The notes beneath the pieces are model-generated. The model searched no databases and was not told where the DNA came from. It saw nothing but the letters and a program-made list of their open reading frames with translations. From NCBI GenBank assembly GCA_016705365.1, contig JADIYI010000008.1, positions 930,001 to 994,000 on the forward strand: a stretch of 64,000 nucleotides of DNA, read 5' to 3'. The translations under genes were made by a program, and so were the position numbers. Below are positions 1 through 8,892 of this stretch, piece after piece (positions within the stretch are counted from its first letter, which is position 1; every line of letters begins with the position of its first letter). The stretch is from Gammaproteobacteria bacterium. Its GTDB lineage: Bacteria; Pseudomonadota; Gammaproteobacteria; Pseudomonadales; UBA5518.

Positions 1-551
1 AGCGCGTATTCGCGGCCGACGACAATATCGGCCACTCCTCGCGCGCGACCGATTTCATCACGCCGAAGAATCCCGCGAGCCGTGCGTTCCGGGATGCTGT
101 GCTGCTGCTGGCGCGGGAACACGCCTTTGCCAGGCCGCTGATCAACAGCGGGCGCCTGTCGACGCCGACGCCGTACCTGCAATCCTCGCTGAACACTCCC
201 GACGGTGATTCATTCGCGGGACGCATGTTTCCCGGCACCAATTGCGCCGACGCGCCGGTACGCTGCCGCGGTCGGCAGGACTGGTTTCTCCGCCATGTTG
301 GCGGGCGCTTCGTGGCGCTGGTTTTCGCCGATGAGCCACACGAACCATTCGAGGTGAACGGCATCGGCTGCGACGTGCTGTGCGTGGGGCAGGATATCGA
401 GGATTGCGACGGGCTTCTCGCCGGGCGCTATGATGCACGACCTGGCACCACGTACCTGATTCGTCCGGACCAGCACGTGGCTGCGCGCTGGCGCATATTC
501 GACCGGGCGGCAATTGCCGCTGCGCTCGATCGTGCGACCTGCCGGGATTGA
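1..551 (+). CDS. FAD-dependent aromatic-ring monooxygenase, C-terminal part (5' end outside window)
   Basis: An open frame enters from the window edge (first complete codon at 3) and ends with TGA at 549-551. The visible 183 or so residues are the C-terminal part of a PheA/TfdB/MhpA-type flavin hydroxylase: a segment with DDNIGHSSRATDFI and FRDAVLLLARE, then the GRLSTPTPYLQSSLN stretch, a PGTNCADAPV turn, and the thioredoxin-like terminal domain ending in TYLIRPDQHVAARWR. Family members hydroxylate phenolic or other aromatic acids using NAD(P)H and oxygen. A DUF2783 gene follows after 11 bp, an arrangement common for this hydroxylase type. The substrate cannot be read from this part, because the FAD and NADH motifs lie outside the window. 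Confidence 0.85.
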   Translation, partial: RVFAADDNIGHSSRATDFITPKNPASRAFRDAVLLLAREHAFARPLINSGRLSTPTPYLQSSLNTPDGDSFAGRMFPGTNCADAPVRCRGRQDWFLRHVGGRFVALVFADEPHEPFEVNGIGCDVLCVGQDIEDCDGLLAGRYDARPGTTYLIRPDQHVAARWRIFDRAAIAAALDRATCRD

Positions 552-562
552 GGAAACCACAC

Positions 563-775
563 ATGAAACTCGACACCCGGCCGAACATCGCCAACCCCGA
601 TGCCTTCTACCAGCAACTGGTCGATCTGCACCAGGAACGCGACGAGGCACAGAGCCGGATGATCAACGCCAGTCTCATCCTGCTGCTTGCCAACCACATT
701 GGTGACCAGCAGGTGCTCGACGAGGCGATGAGAATCGCCGCTGAAACCGCAGCCAGCACGCAACAAGACGGCTGA
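563..775 (+). CDS. DUF2783 family small protein
   Basis: A 70-residue protein starting at ATG 563; an in-frame TTG at 548 is less likely. It has the DUF2783 pattern: an N-terminal NIANPDAFYQQL motif and the central LLLANHIGD motif, both largely helical. No catalytic residues, signal peptide or membrane segment are visible. It sits between a flavin monooxygenase and an MBL-fold gene on the same strand. The family usually accompanies such hydroxylases, so a supporting or regulatory role in the same pathway is likely. Its biochemical function is unknown. Confidence 0.75.
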   Translation: MKLDTRPNIANPDAFYQQLVDLHQERDEAQSRMINASLILLLANHIGDQQVLDEAMRIAAETAASTQQDG

Positions 776-811
776 ACCCTGGCCCGCGGGCCAGCCCGAC
801 AGGAGAATACG

Positions 812-1783
812 ATGAGCAAGAAATTCGCCTCGCACGCCGATCTCGAGGCCAAGAAAATCAGTTTCACCCGACTCTCGGAGCACGCTTGGGCGTACACTGC
901 GGAAGGTGATCCGAATACCGGCATCATCGTCGGTGATGATTCGGTGATGGTGATCGATACCCAGGCCACACCGCTCATGGCGCAGGACGTGATCCGGCGC
1001 ATCCGCGAAGTCACCGACCAGCCGATCCGGCACATCGTGATGACCCACTACCATGCGGTGCGCGTGCTCGGTGCGAGTGCCTATGGTGCCAGCAACGTCA
1101 TCGCCAGCCGCGACACGCGTGACCTGATCGCGGAGCGCGGGGAAGCGGACTACGCCTCCGAGGCAGGGCGCTTCCCGCGCCTGTTCACCGGCATCGAATC
1201 GATTCCGGGTCTGACCTGGCCGACCATCGTGTTCGAGCGCGAGTTGACCATGTTCCTGGGTGCGCTGGAAGTGCGCATCATGCAACTCGGACGGGGCCAT
1301 ACCAAGGGCGATACCGTGGTGTGGTTGCCGCGGGAAAAGGTATTGTTCAGTGGTGATCAGGTCGAGTTCGGCGCCACCCCCTACACCGGCGATGCCTACC
1401 ACAAGGACTGGCCGGCAACGCTCGATCGCATGCTCGAACTGGGTCCCGAAAAGCTCGTTCCGGGGCGCGGTGAAGCGCTGCTCACGGCACAAGGCAGCCG
1501 CCAGGCGATCGAAGGTACGCGCGATTTTCTGCTGACCATGTACCAAAGCGTCAAGGCCGGGCGCGAGGCGGGCAAATCGCTGAGCGAGTGCTATGCCGAG
1601 ACTTATCGCCTGCTGGCGCCGAAGTACAGCGAGTGGGTGATATTCGATCACTGCCTGCCCTTCGATATCACGCGCTGCTACGACGAATCCGGCGAACATC
1701 CCGATCCGCGCGTGTGGACCGCGGAGCGTGACCAGGAAATGTGGCACTCGCTGCAATCGGCGCTCGACACACTGGACAACTAG
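812..1783 (+). CDS. MBL-fold hydrolase-like protein with altered metal site
   Basis: A 323-residue metallo-beta-lactamase-fold protein starting at ATG 812 behind the ribosome site AGGAG. The first metal-binding motif reads H79-Y-H81-A-V83-R84, so the Asp and His of the usual HxHxDH are missing. H163 (in GRGHTKGD) and D182 (in FSGDQ) are kept. The last expected metal His is R219 (in PGRGE). The ligands of metal site 1 are therefore present while site 2 is erased, which suggests a mononuclear enzyme or a non-hydrolytic role. It lies in a row with a monooxygenase, DUF2783 and an FAH-family hydrolase, so it probably acts on a pathway intermediate. The substrate is unknown. Confidence 0.8.
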   Translation: MSKKFASHADLEAKKISFTRLSEHAWAYTAEGDPNTGIIVGDDSVMVIDTQATPLMAQDVIRRIREVTDQPIRHIVMTHYHAVRVLGASAYGASNVIASRDTRDLIAERGEADYASEAGRFPRLFTGIESIPGLTWPTIVFERELTMFLGALEVRIMQLGRGHTKGDTVVWLPREKVLFSGDQVEFGATPYTGDAYHKDWPATLDRMLELGPEKLVPGRGEALLTAQGSRQAIEGTRDFLLTMYQSVKAGREAGKSLSECYAETYRLLAPKYSEWVIFDHCLPFDITRCYDESGEHPDPRVWTAERDQEMWHSLQSALDTLDN

Positions 1784-1799
1784 GAAGCGGAGGCCCGGC

Positions 1800-2810
1800 A
1801 TGAAGCTGGCATCACTCAAACACGGGCGCGACGGCAGGCTGGTGCTGGTGTCGCGCGACCTGAAACGTGCCGTGGATGCAACCCATGTGGCCGCCACGCT
1901 GCAGGCCGCGCTCGATGACTGGGAGCGCGCGGAGCCCGAATTGCGCGCGCTGTACGATGAGCTGAACGAGAACAAGGCGCCGGGCGCGTTTGCGTTCGAG
2001 CAGTCGCAATGTGCCTCCCCCCTGCCGCGAGCCTACCAATGGGCCGATGGCAGTGCCTATGTCAACCACGTGGAGCTGGTGCGTCGGGCGCGTGGCGCCG
2101 AGATGCCCGCGACCTTCTGGACCGATCCCCTGATGTACCAGGGCGGCGCGGATGATTTTATCGGCCCGCATGATGATGTGGTGGTGCCAGCCGAGGACTG
2201 GGGCATCGACTTCGAGGCCGAGGTGGCGGTGATCACCGGCGATGTATGCATGGGAACGGACGCGGTCGCGGCGCGCGGACATATCCGCCTGCTGATGCTG
2301 GTCAACGATGTTTCACTGCGCGGGTTGATTCCCGCGGAGCTCGCCAAGGGTTTCGGCTTCCTGCAATCGAAACCCGCCTCGGCATTTTCACCGGTCGCGG
2401 TCACCCCCGATGAACTGGGCGATAGCTGGAAGGACGGCAAGCTGCATTTGCCGCTGCTTTCATTCCTCAACGATTCCCCGTTCGGCAAACCCGATGCCGG
2501 TGTCGACATGACTTTCGATTTCGGGCAGTTGATCGCGCATATCTGCAAGAGTCGCAATGTGCGCGCCGGATCCATCGTCGGCTCCGGCACGGTCTCCAAC
2601 AAGCAGGATACCGGGCACGGCAATGCGATCAGCGAGGGGGGCGTCGGTTATTCGTGTATCGCCGAGGTCCGCATGATAGAAACCATACGCGACGGCAAAC
2701 CCGTTACCCCGTTCATGCGCTACGGCGACCGCGTGCGGATCGAGATGCTGGACGCATCCGGACACTCGATATTTGGCCGTATCGAGCAGAGCGTTCGCAA
2801 ACCCGCCTGA
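1800..2810 (+). CDS. fumarylacetoacetate hydrolase family protein
   Basis: A 336-residue protein. The ATG at 1800 follows AGCGGAGG, and the previous gene ends only 16 bp upstream. The FAH fold is clear: acidic metal ligands occur in the stretch around GIDFEAEVAVI and later LVNDVSLRGL. The C-terminal GSGTVSNKQDTG and GGVGYSCIAE segments match the GTxxN and GxG region of the family. These Mg-dependent enzymes split the C-C bond of fumarylacetoacetate-like diketo acids or hydrate/decarboxylate ring-cleavage products. Next to a ring hydroxylase this fits the lower part of an aromatic pathway. The exact substrate is not determinable. Confidence 0.85.
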   Translation: MKLASLKHGRDGRLVLVSRDLKRAVDATHVAATLQAALDDWERAEPELRALYDELNENKAPGAFAFEQSQCASPLPRAYQWADGSAYVNHVELVRRARGAEMPATFWTDPLMYQGGADDFIGPHDDVVVPAEDWGIDFEAEVAVITGDVCMGTDAVAARGHIRLLMLVNDVSLRGLIPAELAKGFGFLQSKPASAFSPVAVTPDELGDSWKDGKLHLPLLSFLNDSPFGKPDAGVDMTFDFGQLIAHICKSRNVRAGSIVGSGTVSNKQDTGHGNAISEGGVGYSCIAEVRMIETIRDGKPVTPFMRYGDRVRIEMLDASGHSIFGRIEQSVRKPA

Positions 2811-2969
2811 GCCGGGCGTGGCAACGGCAGTCGCGAGACTGTACCTTGCTCCGCAGCCGCCCTTTGCGCCATGGTGGCCCGGTTGATCCGGAAGCGCTGT
2901 CATTTTCGATAGCGCCGGACACCCCGATGTCTGTAGATTGTGTGAAAGAGATGCGGTGGGAGAATTGCC

Positions 2970-4028
2970 ATGATCGAACCATATAACGCGGTCGGCCTTG
3001 TTCCGACGGTCTGGGGTATCAGCCAGCGCGAAGACATCTTTCGCAACATCGAGCACCACCGCCACATGATAAAGGCGGCCTGCTGGCTGTCGGATATCGA
3101 TCTTCCGGTCAAGCTGATCATCCTGCCCGAAGGTGCGTTGCAGGGCTTCAATGACGAGGTGCTCGACGTCGATCACGCCACGTTCGCCAACAGCTGTGCC
3201 ATCGACATTCCCGGTCCCGAAACCGATGCGCTGGGGGAAATTGCCAGGGAGTGGGGTGTCTACATCATGGCTCAGGCCAAGGCGCGCCATCCCGACTTCC
3301 CGGACCGCTTCTTCAACATGGGTTTTATCATCGACGACCAGGGCAAGGTGATCCTGGTACACCACAAGACGGTGCCGTTGCTGCCGGTGGAGCATTCCAT
3401 GACGCCTCACGATGTCTGGGATTGGTGGATCGAAAAATACGGACGCACGCTCGAGGCGTTCTGGCCGGTAGTCGATACGCCACTCGGACGCATGGGCATC
3501 ATGATGGCCAATGAGGGCTCGTACCCGGAAAATGCCCGTGCCCTGGCGATGAATGGTTGCGAAGTCGTGTACCGGGCGTCGATTCCGCACCCGGCGGCCT
3601 CCAACGACTACTTCGAGATACAGAATCGTGCGCGTGCGCTGGACAACAATTTCTACGTGATCGCACCGAATATGGGCACCTACTATCTGACCCGGGAGTC
3701 TGACACGCCGATCGACACCTTCGGCGGTGCCTCGATGATCGTCAACTACCGGGGGCAGATCGTCGGCAAGCAGTCCTACGGCGGCGTTTCGACCTTCATC
3801 TCGGGGCCCATCGATATTGCGGCCCTGCGCCATCATCGGGCCAGTTCCAAGTGGACCAACTGGATGAAGGACCTGAAGACGGAGATGTACCAGATCATCT
3901 ACGAGCAGGCCATCTACCCGAAGAATCTCTACCTCGATCGCGCGCCGATGAAACACGCCGAGTATGCCGAAAAGGTGACGAAGCGGCAGATCGCGCTGAT
4001 GCACGAACGGGATATCTGGAAAAAATAG
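2970..4028 (+). CDS. nitrilase-superfamily protein lacking the catalytic cysteine
   Basis: A 352-residue carbon-nitrogen hydrolase-fold protein starting at ATG 2970 after GGGAGAATTGCC. Of the Glu-Lys-Cys triad, E54 (LPEGALQGF) and K133 (HHKTV) are clear. The position of the nucleophile in the usual CYDxxFPE motif reads MMANEGSYPE, placing alanine 180 where cysteine is expected. The rest of the fold is well kept, including the FGGASMIVNYRGQIV strand region. An amidase or nitrilase reaction through a thioester is therefore not possible by the normal mechanism. It may be a scaffold, or use another chemistry. A 159-bp gap separates it from the FAH gene, and ALDH follows after 16 bp. Confidence 0.8.
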   Translation: MIEPYNAVGLVPTVWGISQREDIFRNIEHHRHMIKAACWLSDIDLPVKLIILPEGALQGFNDEVLDVDHATFANSCAIDIPGPETDALGEIAREWGVYIMAQAKARHPDFPDRFFNMGFIIDDQGKVILVHHKTVPLLPVEHSMTPHDVWDWWIEKYGRTLEAFWPVVDTPLGRMGIMMANEGSYPENARALAMNGCEVVYRASIPHPAASNDYFEIQNRARALDNNFYVIAPNMGTYYLTRESDTPIDTFGGASMIVNYRGQIVGKQSYGGVSTFISGPIDIAALRHHRASSKWTNWMKDLKTEMYQIIYEQAIYPKNLYLDRAPMKHAEYAEKVTKRQIALMHERDIWKK

Positions 4029-4044
4029 CTGGCAGGAGGATGCG

Positions 4045-5478
4045 ATGGCGGCAATCAAACAGTCCGAACTGTGGATCGGAGGCGAGCATCTGGCGCCCTC
4101 CTCGGGTATGTACTTCGACGATCTGAATCCCGATGACAACTCGGTCTACGCGCGTGTAGCCAGCGCTACGGCAGAGGATATGGACAAGGCCGTGCGGGTC
4201 GCCCAGCAGGCATTCCTGGACAACCGGCACTGGCTGGCCGCGGACCGCGAACGCTGGCTGAGCAACGCTGCGGCGCTGGTCGAGCGCGACCGGCAGGAGT
4301 ATCTGGATATCCTGATCGACGAGGTCGGATCGCCGCGTTTCAAAGCCGAATTCGAGGTTGGTTACTGCATCAGCGCGCTGCGTGCGGCGGCCGGGGTGCC
4401 GCGAAATCTCAAGGGGGAGGTGATCCCCTCCGATATGCCGGGCACCTTCAGCATGGCGGTACGTGAACCGGTGGGCGTGGTGGCCGGGATCTCGCCCTTC
4501 AATGTGCCCCTGCTGAAAGTCACCAAGCAGGGCGCGATGCCGATTGCCACCGGCAATGCGACGGTGCATCTGCCATCGGAGTTCGCCTCGCAGGTGGCGT
4601 TGCGCTTTGCCCGCACGCTGCACGAGGGCGGTGTGCCCGCGGGCCTGTTCAATGTGGTCACCGGAAATCCGTTCGCCATCGGTGATGTGCTGACCACGCA
4701 CCCGCTGGTCAGGAGCATCAGCTTCTGTGGTTCACCGCGTATCGGCAAGCACGTCGCGGAACTTGCTGCCCGCGACCTGAAACCGGTCACTCTCGAGCTC
4801 GGCGGCAAGAGCCCCTTGATCGTGCTCGACGATGCCGATATCGACGAGGCGGTGCAGGCGGCGCATCTGAGCATCTTTTTTTTCCAGGGCCAGGCCTGCA
4901 TGGGTGCCAGCCGCATCTTTGTGCAACGCGGTATTGCCGAGGAGTTCACCCGCAAATTCATCGCTGCGGCGCGCGATTCGAAAATGGGCGATCTGCGCGC
5001 TGCCGACACATCGATCGGGCCGATCATCAGCGAGCGTCAGCGCGAGCGCGTGCGGCGTCACATCGAGGATGCGCGCGCAAAGGGAGCACGGATTCTTGCC
5101 GGTGGCGAGTGGGTAGGCAACCGCTGTCAGCCAACCATCCTGCAGGATGTGAGCGAAGCCATGGAAGTGTGCCGTAATGAGACCTTTGGTCCGGTAACCT
5201 CGCTCTACGTGTTTGACGAGGTCAGCGATGCCATGGAGCGGGCCAATGACACCGAGTATGGACTCAGCTTTGCCATTTTCACACGCGACATCGATACGGC
5301 GCTGAAGCTTGCCCACCAGGCGCGATCGGGTATGGTGCACATCAATCGCGCGACCATCCAGGACGAGCCTCACGTCCCGTTCGGCGGGCTGGGGTTGAGC
5401 GGTTTCGGGCGTGAAGGAACCGGTGTGGACCTCGACTTGCTGACGGAATGGAAGTGGATCACGATCAGAATGTCCTGA
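4045..5478 (+). CDS. aldehyde dehydrogenase
   Basis: A 477-residue NAD(P)-dependent aldehyde dehydrogenase starting at ATG 4045 behind AGGAGG. Visible catalytic residues are N153 (SPFNVP), E251 (LELGGKSP) and C285 (QGQACMGAS). The usual cofactor-binding KPSE reads HLPSE here, so the lysine that contacts the adenosine ribose or phosphate is leucine. It probably oxidises the aldehyde made by the ThDP decarboxylase encoded 1 bp downstream. That pairing suggests a 2-oxo acid to aldehyde to acid sequence. Substrate class (aryl or aliphatic) is unknown; the best general resemblance is to vanillin/benzaldehyde-type ALDHs. Confidence 0.9.
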   Translation: MAAIKQSELWIGGEHLAPSSGMYFDDLNPDDNSVYARVASATAEDMDKAVRVAQQAFLDNRHWLAADRERWLSNAAALVERDRQEYLDILIDEVGSPRFKAEFEVGYCISALRAAAGVPRNLKGEVIPSDMPGTFSMAVREPVGVVAGISPFNVPLLKVTKQGAMPIATGNATVHLPSEFASQVALRFARTLHEGGVPAGLFNVVTGNPFAIGDVLTTHPLVRSISFCGSPRIGKHVAELAARDLKPVTLELGGKSPLIVLDDADIDEAVQAAHLSIFFFQGQACMGASRIFVQRGIAEEFTRKFIAAARDSKMGDLRAADTSIGPIISERQRERVRRHIEDARAKGARILAGGEWVGNRCQPTILQDVSEAMEVCRNETFGPVTSLYVFDEVSDAMERANDTEYGLSFAIFTRDIDTALKLAHQARSGMVHINRATIQDEPHVPFGGLGLSGFGREGTGVDLDLLTEWKWITIRMS

Positions 5479-5479
5479 C

Positions 5480-7129
5480 ATGACAGTCACGGTATCGGAG
5501 TACCTGCTGCGGCGTCTCAAATCGCTGGGAGTCGATCATGTGTTCGGCATTCCCGGTGACTATATACTGCCTTTTTTCGAGCAGCTGGTGGCGAGCGATG
5601 TGAGCCACGTTGCGGCGTGCAACGAACTCAACGCGGGTTACGCGGCGGACGGTTATGCGCGGCTGCGCGGGCTTGGTGTGGCCGCGGTCACCTACGGACC
5701 GGGCTCGCTCAGCATCGTCAATGCAACGGCGGGTGCATTCGCCGAGGGCGTACCGATGCTGATCGTCACGGGTGGGCCGCCGCGCGAGGCGTACAGCACG
5801 ATGCCCGTGCTGCATCATCTGCTGCCGGGAAAATTTGATGCATCGCTGAAAATCTTTGAACAGATCACGGCGCACGCCTGCGTGCTCGATGATCCGTTGC
5901 GCGCCGGCGACGTCATCGATCACGCCTTGGGCGTTTGCCTCGCGCAGCGCAAGCCGGTGTACCTGGAAATTCCCCAGGACATGCAGCGCCAGCGCTGTGC
6001 GGAACCCGCGCAAATGAGTTTCGCGCGTGGCATTTGCAGTGATCCCGCCGAACTGGATCAGGCGGTGCAGATGCTGGCGAGCAGGGTCGGCGGGGGCGGT
6101 CGTACCGTGGTGCTGCCGGGTCATGAAATTCAGCGCGCCGGCATCGAGGACCGGGTGCGCGAACTGGCGGAGCACGGCGGGCTCGCGGTGGCTTCGATGT
6201 TCGTTGGCAAGGCCGATTTCATCGAGCAGCACCCCAACTGCATTGGCCCCTACCAGGGTGCCGGTTCGGGGGCGCAGGTACTCGATTACGTCGAGAGTGC
6301 CGACACCGTGATTTTTCTCGGCTGCGTCGCCTCCGACTTCAATCTGGGAGGATTCACCGCGAAGCTGCGCGAGGAGCAGTGTGTGCATGTTCTGGACAAT
6401 CGGGTGCGCGTGGCAGGCCGGGTGTTCAGCGATGTGTCCATTGCCGATCTGGTCGGTGGCTTGCGCACGGCCTTGCCGGCAAAACCGGGAAGACCAATAA
6501 ACGCGCCGCTGCAGGCGTTTGCACACAGCGCAAGGAAGCCTTATCAGGCGCAGCCGGGGACGGCGCTGTGCAACCGGCGGTTCTATGATCGTATTGCGCA
6601 TTTCCTGCGCGCCGGCGATGTGGTTCTGGCCGATGCCGGTTGTGCCATCAACGCCACGAACCTGCAACTGCCCACCGCTACCCGCTACATCGCTGCCTGC
6701 TACTGGGCCTCGATCGGCATGGGTTTTGGCGCGACGCTGGGTGCCTGCTTTGCGGTCGCACCGGGGCAACGGGTCATCGCCCTCGAGGGGGATGGTTCGT
6801 TCCAGATGACCGCCCAGGAAGTCTCCAGCATGGTGCGCTACGACAAGACGGCAATAGTCTTCGTGGTGAACAACCGGGGCTACACTGCCGAGCGTCTGAT
6901 CCACGACGGCCCCTTCAACGATATTGCGGACTGGAAATACCACCGCTTGGCGGAGGTTTTTGGCGGTGTGCGAGGCGAGGATGTGCACACCGAGGACGAT
7001 CTCGAAGTGGCGCTGGCCAGGGCCGGGCAACACCGCGGGCCGGGGCCGTTGCTGATCGAGATCCACCTGGACCCCTGGGACGCATCGGAAGCCTTCAGGC
7101 TGATGAGCGAAGCATTGCGGAGTCACTGA
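5480..7129 (+). CDS. thiamine diphosphate-dependent 2-oxo acid decarboxylase
   Basis: A 549-residue enzyme of the pyruvate/indolepyruvate decarboxylase group, starting at ATG 5480, 1 bp after the ALDH stop. The N-terminal PYR domain has the activating Glu in CNELNAGYAADGYAR. The C-terminal PP domain has the EGDGSFQM...NN motif that binds Mg and the diphosphate. The middle domain is shorter in recognisable motifs. The family decarboxylates 2-oxo acids to aldehydes in the cytoplasm. Together with the ALDH upstream and the MFS carrier downstream it forms a compact catabolic unit. Phenylpyruvate, indolepyruvate and benzoylformate are candidate substrates, but nothing here decides between them. 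Confidence 0.85.
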   Translation: MTVTVSEYLLRRLKSLGVDHVFGIPGDYILPFFEQLVASDVSHVAACNELNAGYAADGYARLRGLGVAAVTYGPGSLSIVNATAGAFAEGVPMLIVTGGPPREAYSTMPVLHHLLPGKFDASLKIFEQITAHACVLDDPLRAGDVIDHALGVCLAQRKPVYLEIPQDMQRQRCAEPAQMSFARGICSDPAELDQAVQMLASRVGGGGRTVVLPGHEIQRAGIEDRVRELAEHGGLAVASMFVGKADFIEQHPNCIGPYQGAGSGAQVLDYVESADTVIFLGCVASDFNLGGFTAKLREEQCVHVLDNRVRVAGRVFSDVSIADLVGGLRTALPAKPGRPINAPLQAFAHSARKPYQAQPGTALCNRRFYDRIAHFLRAGDVVLADAGCAINATNLQLPTATRYIAACYWASIGMGFGATLGACFAVAPGQRVIALEGDGSFQMTAQEVSSMVRYDKTAIVFVVNNRGYTAERLIHDGPFNDIADWKYHRLAEVFGGVRGEDVHTEDDLEVALARAGQHRGPGPLLIEIHLDPWDASEAFRLMSEALRSH

Positions 7130-7155
7130 CATGAATACCCTGCGAGGCGCTGCCG

Positions 7156-8475
7156 GTGAGTGAGGGTCAGGATCCCGAGCAGGCATCGGGCCGCGCCTGG
7201 TATATTGTTTTCCTGTGCATGGTGGCCTACGTATTCTCCTTTATCGACCGCCAGGTGCTGGCCCTGTTGATCGAACCGATACGCGCCGATCTGCAGATCT
7301 CCGATACGCAGTTCAGCCTGGTGCACGGTTTTGCCTTCGCGCTGTTCTACGCCACCATGGGCATACCCATCGCCCGGCTGGCCGATACCCGGTCGCGGCC
7401 GCTGATCATTGCGCTGGGCATATTCGTCTGGAGTTTTGCCACCGCGATTTGCGGCCTGGCCAGGAATTTTGGGCAGCTGTTTCTCGCGCGCATGGGCGTT
7501 GGCGTGGGCGAGGCGGCGCTGTCGCCGGCAGCGTACTCGATGATTTCGGATTCCTTTCCACGCACGAAACTCGGCCTTGCGCTGGGCGTGTACTCGATTG
7601 GCTCGTTTATCGGTTCCGGACTGGCGTTTTTGATCGGCGGCACCGTGATCGGCCTGATCGGCGAGTTGGGCATCAGCGAATTGCCGTGGCTCGGGCCAGT
7701 CCGCCCCTGGCAGCTGACCTTTTTCATTGTCGGCTTGCCGGGTGTCGTGATCGCGGCACTGTTTTACTTCACCATTCGCGACCCGCAGCGCAAGGGTGTG
7801 GTCGATGGGAGTGCACCGGGGTTTTCGGTAGCCGAGGTCTTTGCGCATATCGGCCGCCATCGGGACACCTTCATCGCGCATTATCTCGGTTTCGGCTTTC
7901 TGGCACTGTCCCTGTTTGCGTTGCTGTCCTGGGCGCCAGCCTACCTGTTGCGCAATTTTCCGCTCACGGTGAGGGAGGTCGGCATTTATCTCGGTTGCCT
8001 GGTGTTGCTCAGCAATACCGCAGGCGTGCTGGCCAGCGGTGTGCTGACCGATTTTTTCAGTCGTCGCGGCAGCCATGATGCGGCCATGCGCTGTGGCATG
8101 ATCGGGGCTCTCGGCCTGGTGTTGCCGGCGGCGGCATTTTCCTCGCTGAGCGGGCTCGAGGCCACCCTGGCAGTGTTGGCGCTGGCCATGTTCTTTGCCA
8201 GTTTTCCACTCGCCACCTCGGCTGCCGCGCTGCAGATCATGGCGCCCAACCAGATGCGGGCGCAGGTTACGGCGCTGTTCTTCCTGTCGATGAACATCCT
8301 CGGCATCACCGGCGGGGCAACGCTGGTCGCACTGTGCACCGACTACCTGTTCCGTGACGAGCAAATGGTCGGCTATTCGATGTCTCTCATCGCCACGGTT
8401 TCGGCGCTGCTCGGCGCTGCCTTGCTCGGCCGGGGCCTGAAACCCATGCGTCACACGGTCAGATCGCTGGGCTGA
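7156..8475 (+). CDS. MFS transporter (Spinster-like)
   Basis: A 439-residue integral membrane protein with about 12 hydrophobic segments. Motifs include FSFIDRQVLALL in the first helix, RLADTRSR after helix 2 and RMGVGVGEAALSPAAYS in helix 4, which is typical of Spinster-type and aromatic-acid MFS carriers. The start is probably GTG 7156, 26 bp after the decarboxylase. An ATG at 7131 opens only a 10-codon frame. It most likely imports the substrate of the adjacent enzymes or exports a product. Direction and ligand are unknown. Confidence 0.85.
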   Translation: MSEGQDPEQASGRAWYIVFLCMVAYVFSFIDRQVLALLIEPIRADLQISDTQFSLVHGFAFALFYATMGIPIARLADTRSRPLIIALGIFVWSFATAICGLARNFGQLFLARMGVGVGEAALSPAAYSMISDSFPRTKLGLALGVYSIGSFIGSGLAFLIGGTVIGLIGELGISELPWLGPVRPWQLTFFIVGLPGVVIAALFYFTIRDPQRKGVVDGSAPGFSVAEVFAHIGRHRDTFIAHYLGFGFLALSLFALLSWAPAYLLRNFPLTVREVGIYLGCLVLLSNTAGVLASGVLTDFFSRRGSHDAAMRCGMIGALGLVLPAAAFSSLSGLEATLAVLALAMFFASFPLATSAAALQIMAPNQMRAQVTALFFLSMNILGITGGATLVALCTDYLFRDEQMVGYSMSLIATVSALLGAALLGRGLKPMRHTVRSLG

Positions 8476-8679
8476 GCGGTCGCTACAAGGGCTCGCCAGC
8501 CTCTCCCGCGTGCGGATCGGCTGGTGGGATTGGCTGCACAACCGGGTCCTGTTCCATGTCAAGGAACAGCAGGAACACGCCGCTGGACGATTGCAATGAG
8601 GAGCGCTATGGGATATCTGGACACCCAAGGGTTGGCAACATATCGGAGTGGCGAGCGAGCCATGCCCGGAATCCGCGCC

Positions 8680-8892
8680 AGAACGGGCACCCGAGCGGCA
8701 AGCAGGCTGCGGGCGCCGCCGCTACACGATCGCCTGCTGCGCGAATCGCAAGCGGGGCCCGCCATGGTCACCGAGGTCTCGATGACATGGGGTTGCAGCC
8801 AGCCAGGAAAATTTTTGGCGCAATACCGGCGCCGTTACGGCGAATCACCGGCGCAGACGCCGGGAAACAGCAGGATCGTCGATACACCCTGA
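8680..8892 (+). pseudogene. remnant of an AraC-family regulator (C-terminal DNA-binding part)
   Basis: Only the last helix-turn-helix of an AraC/XylS regulator is recognisable: VTEVSMTWGCSQPGKF followed by LAQYRRRYGESPAQT, the classical second HTH plus tail. Upstream, a weak match to the first HTH (around RLRAPPLHDRLL) is seen, and the sensor domain is absent. The intergenic stretch 8476-8680 shows nothing else recognisable. The catabolic genes on either side may once have been controlled by this protein. Confidence 0.6.

Noticed and set aside
428..1975. 515-codon minus-strand open frame
   Set aside because: It is antisense to the MBL-fold gene and neighbours, which have clear domain motifs; its translation has no recognisable content and reflects high GC.
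7131..7163. 10-codon frame between the decarboxylase and the MFS gene
   Set aside because: Too short to be a product; probably an accidental ATG, although a translated leader cannot be excluded.
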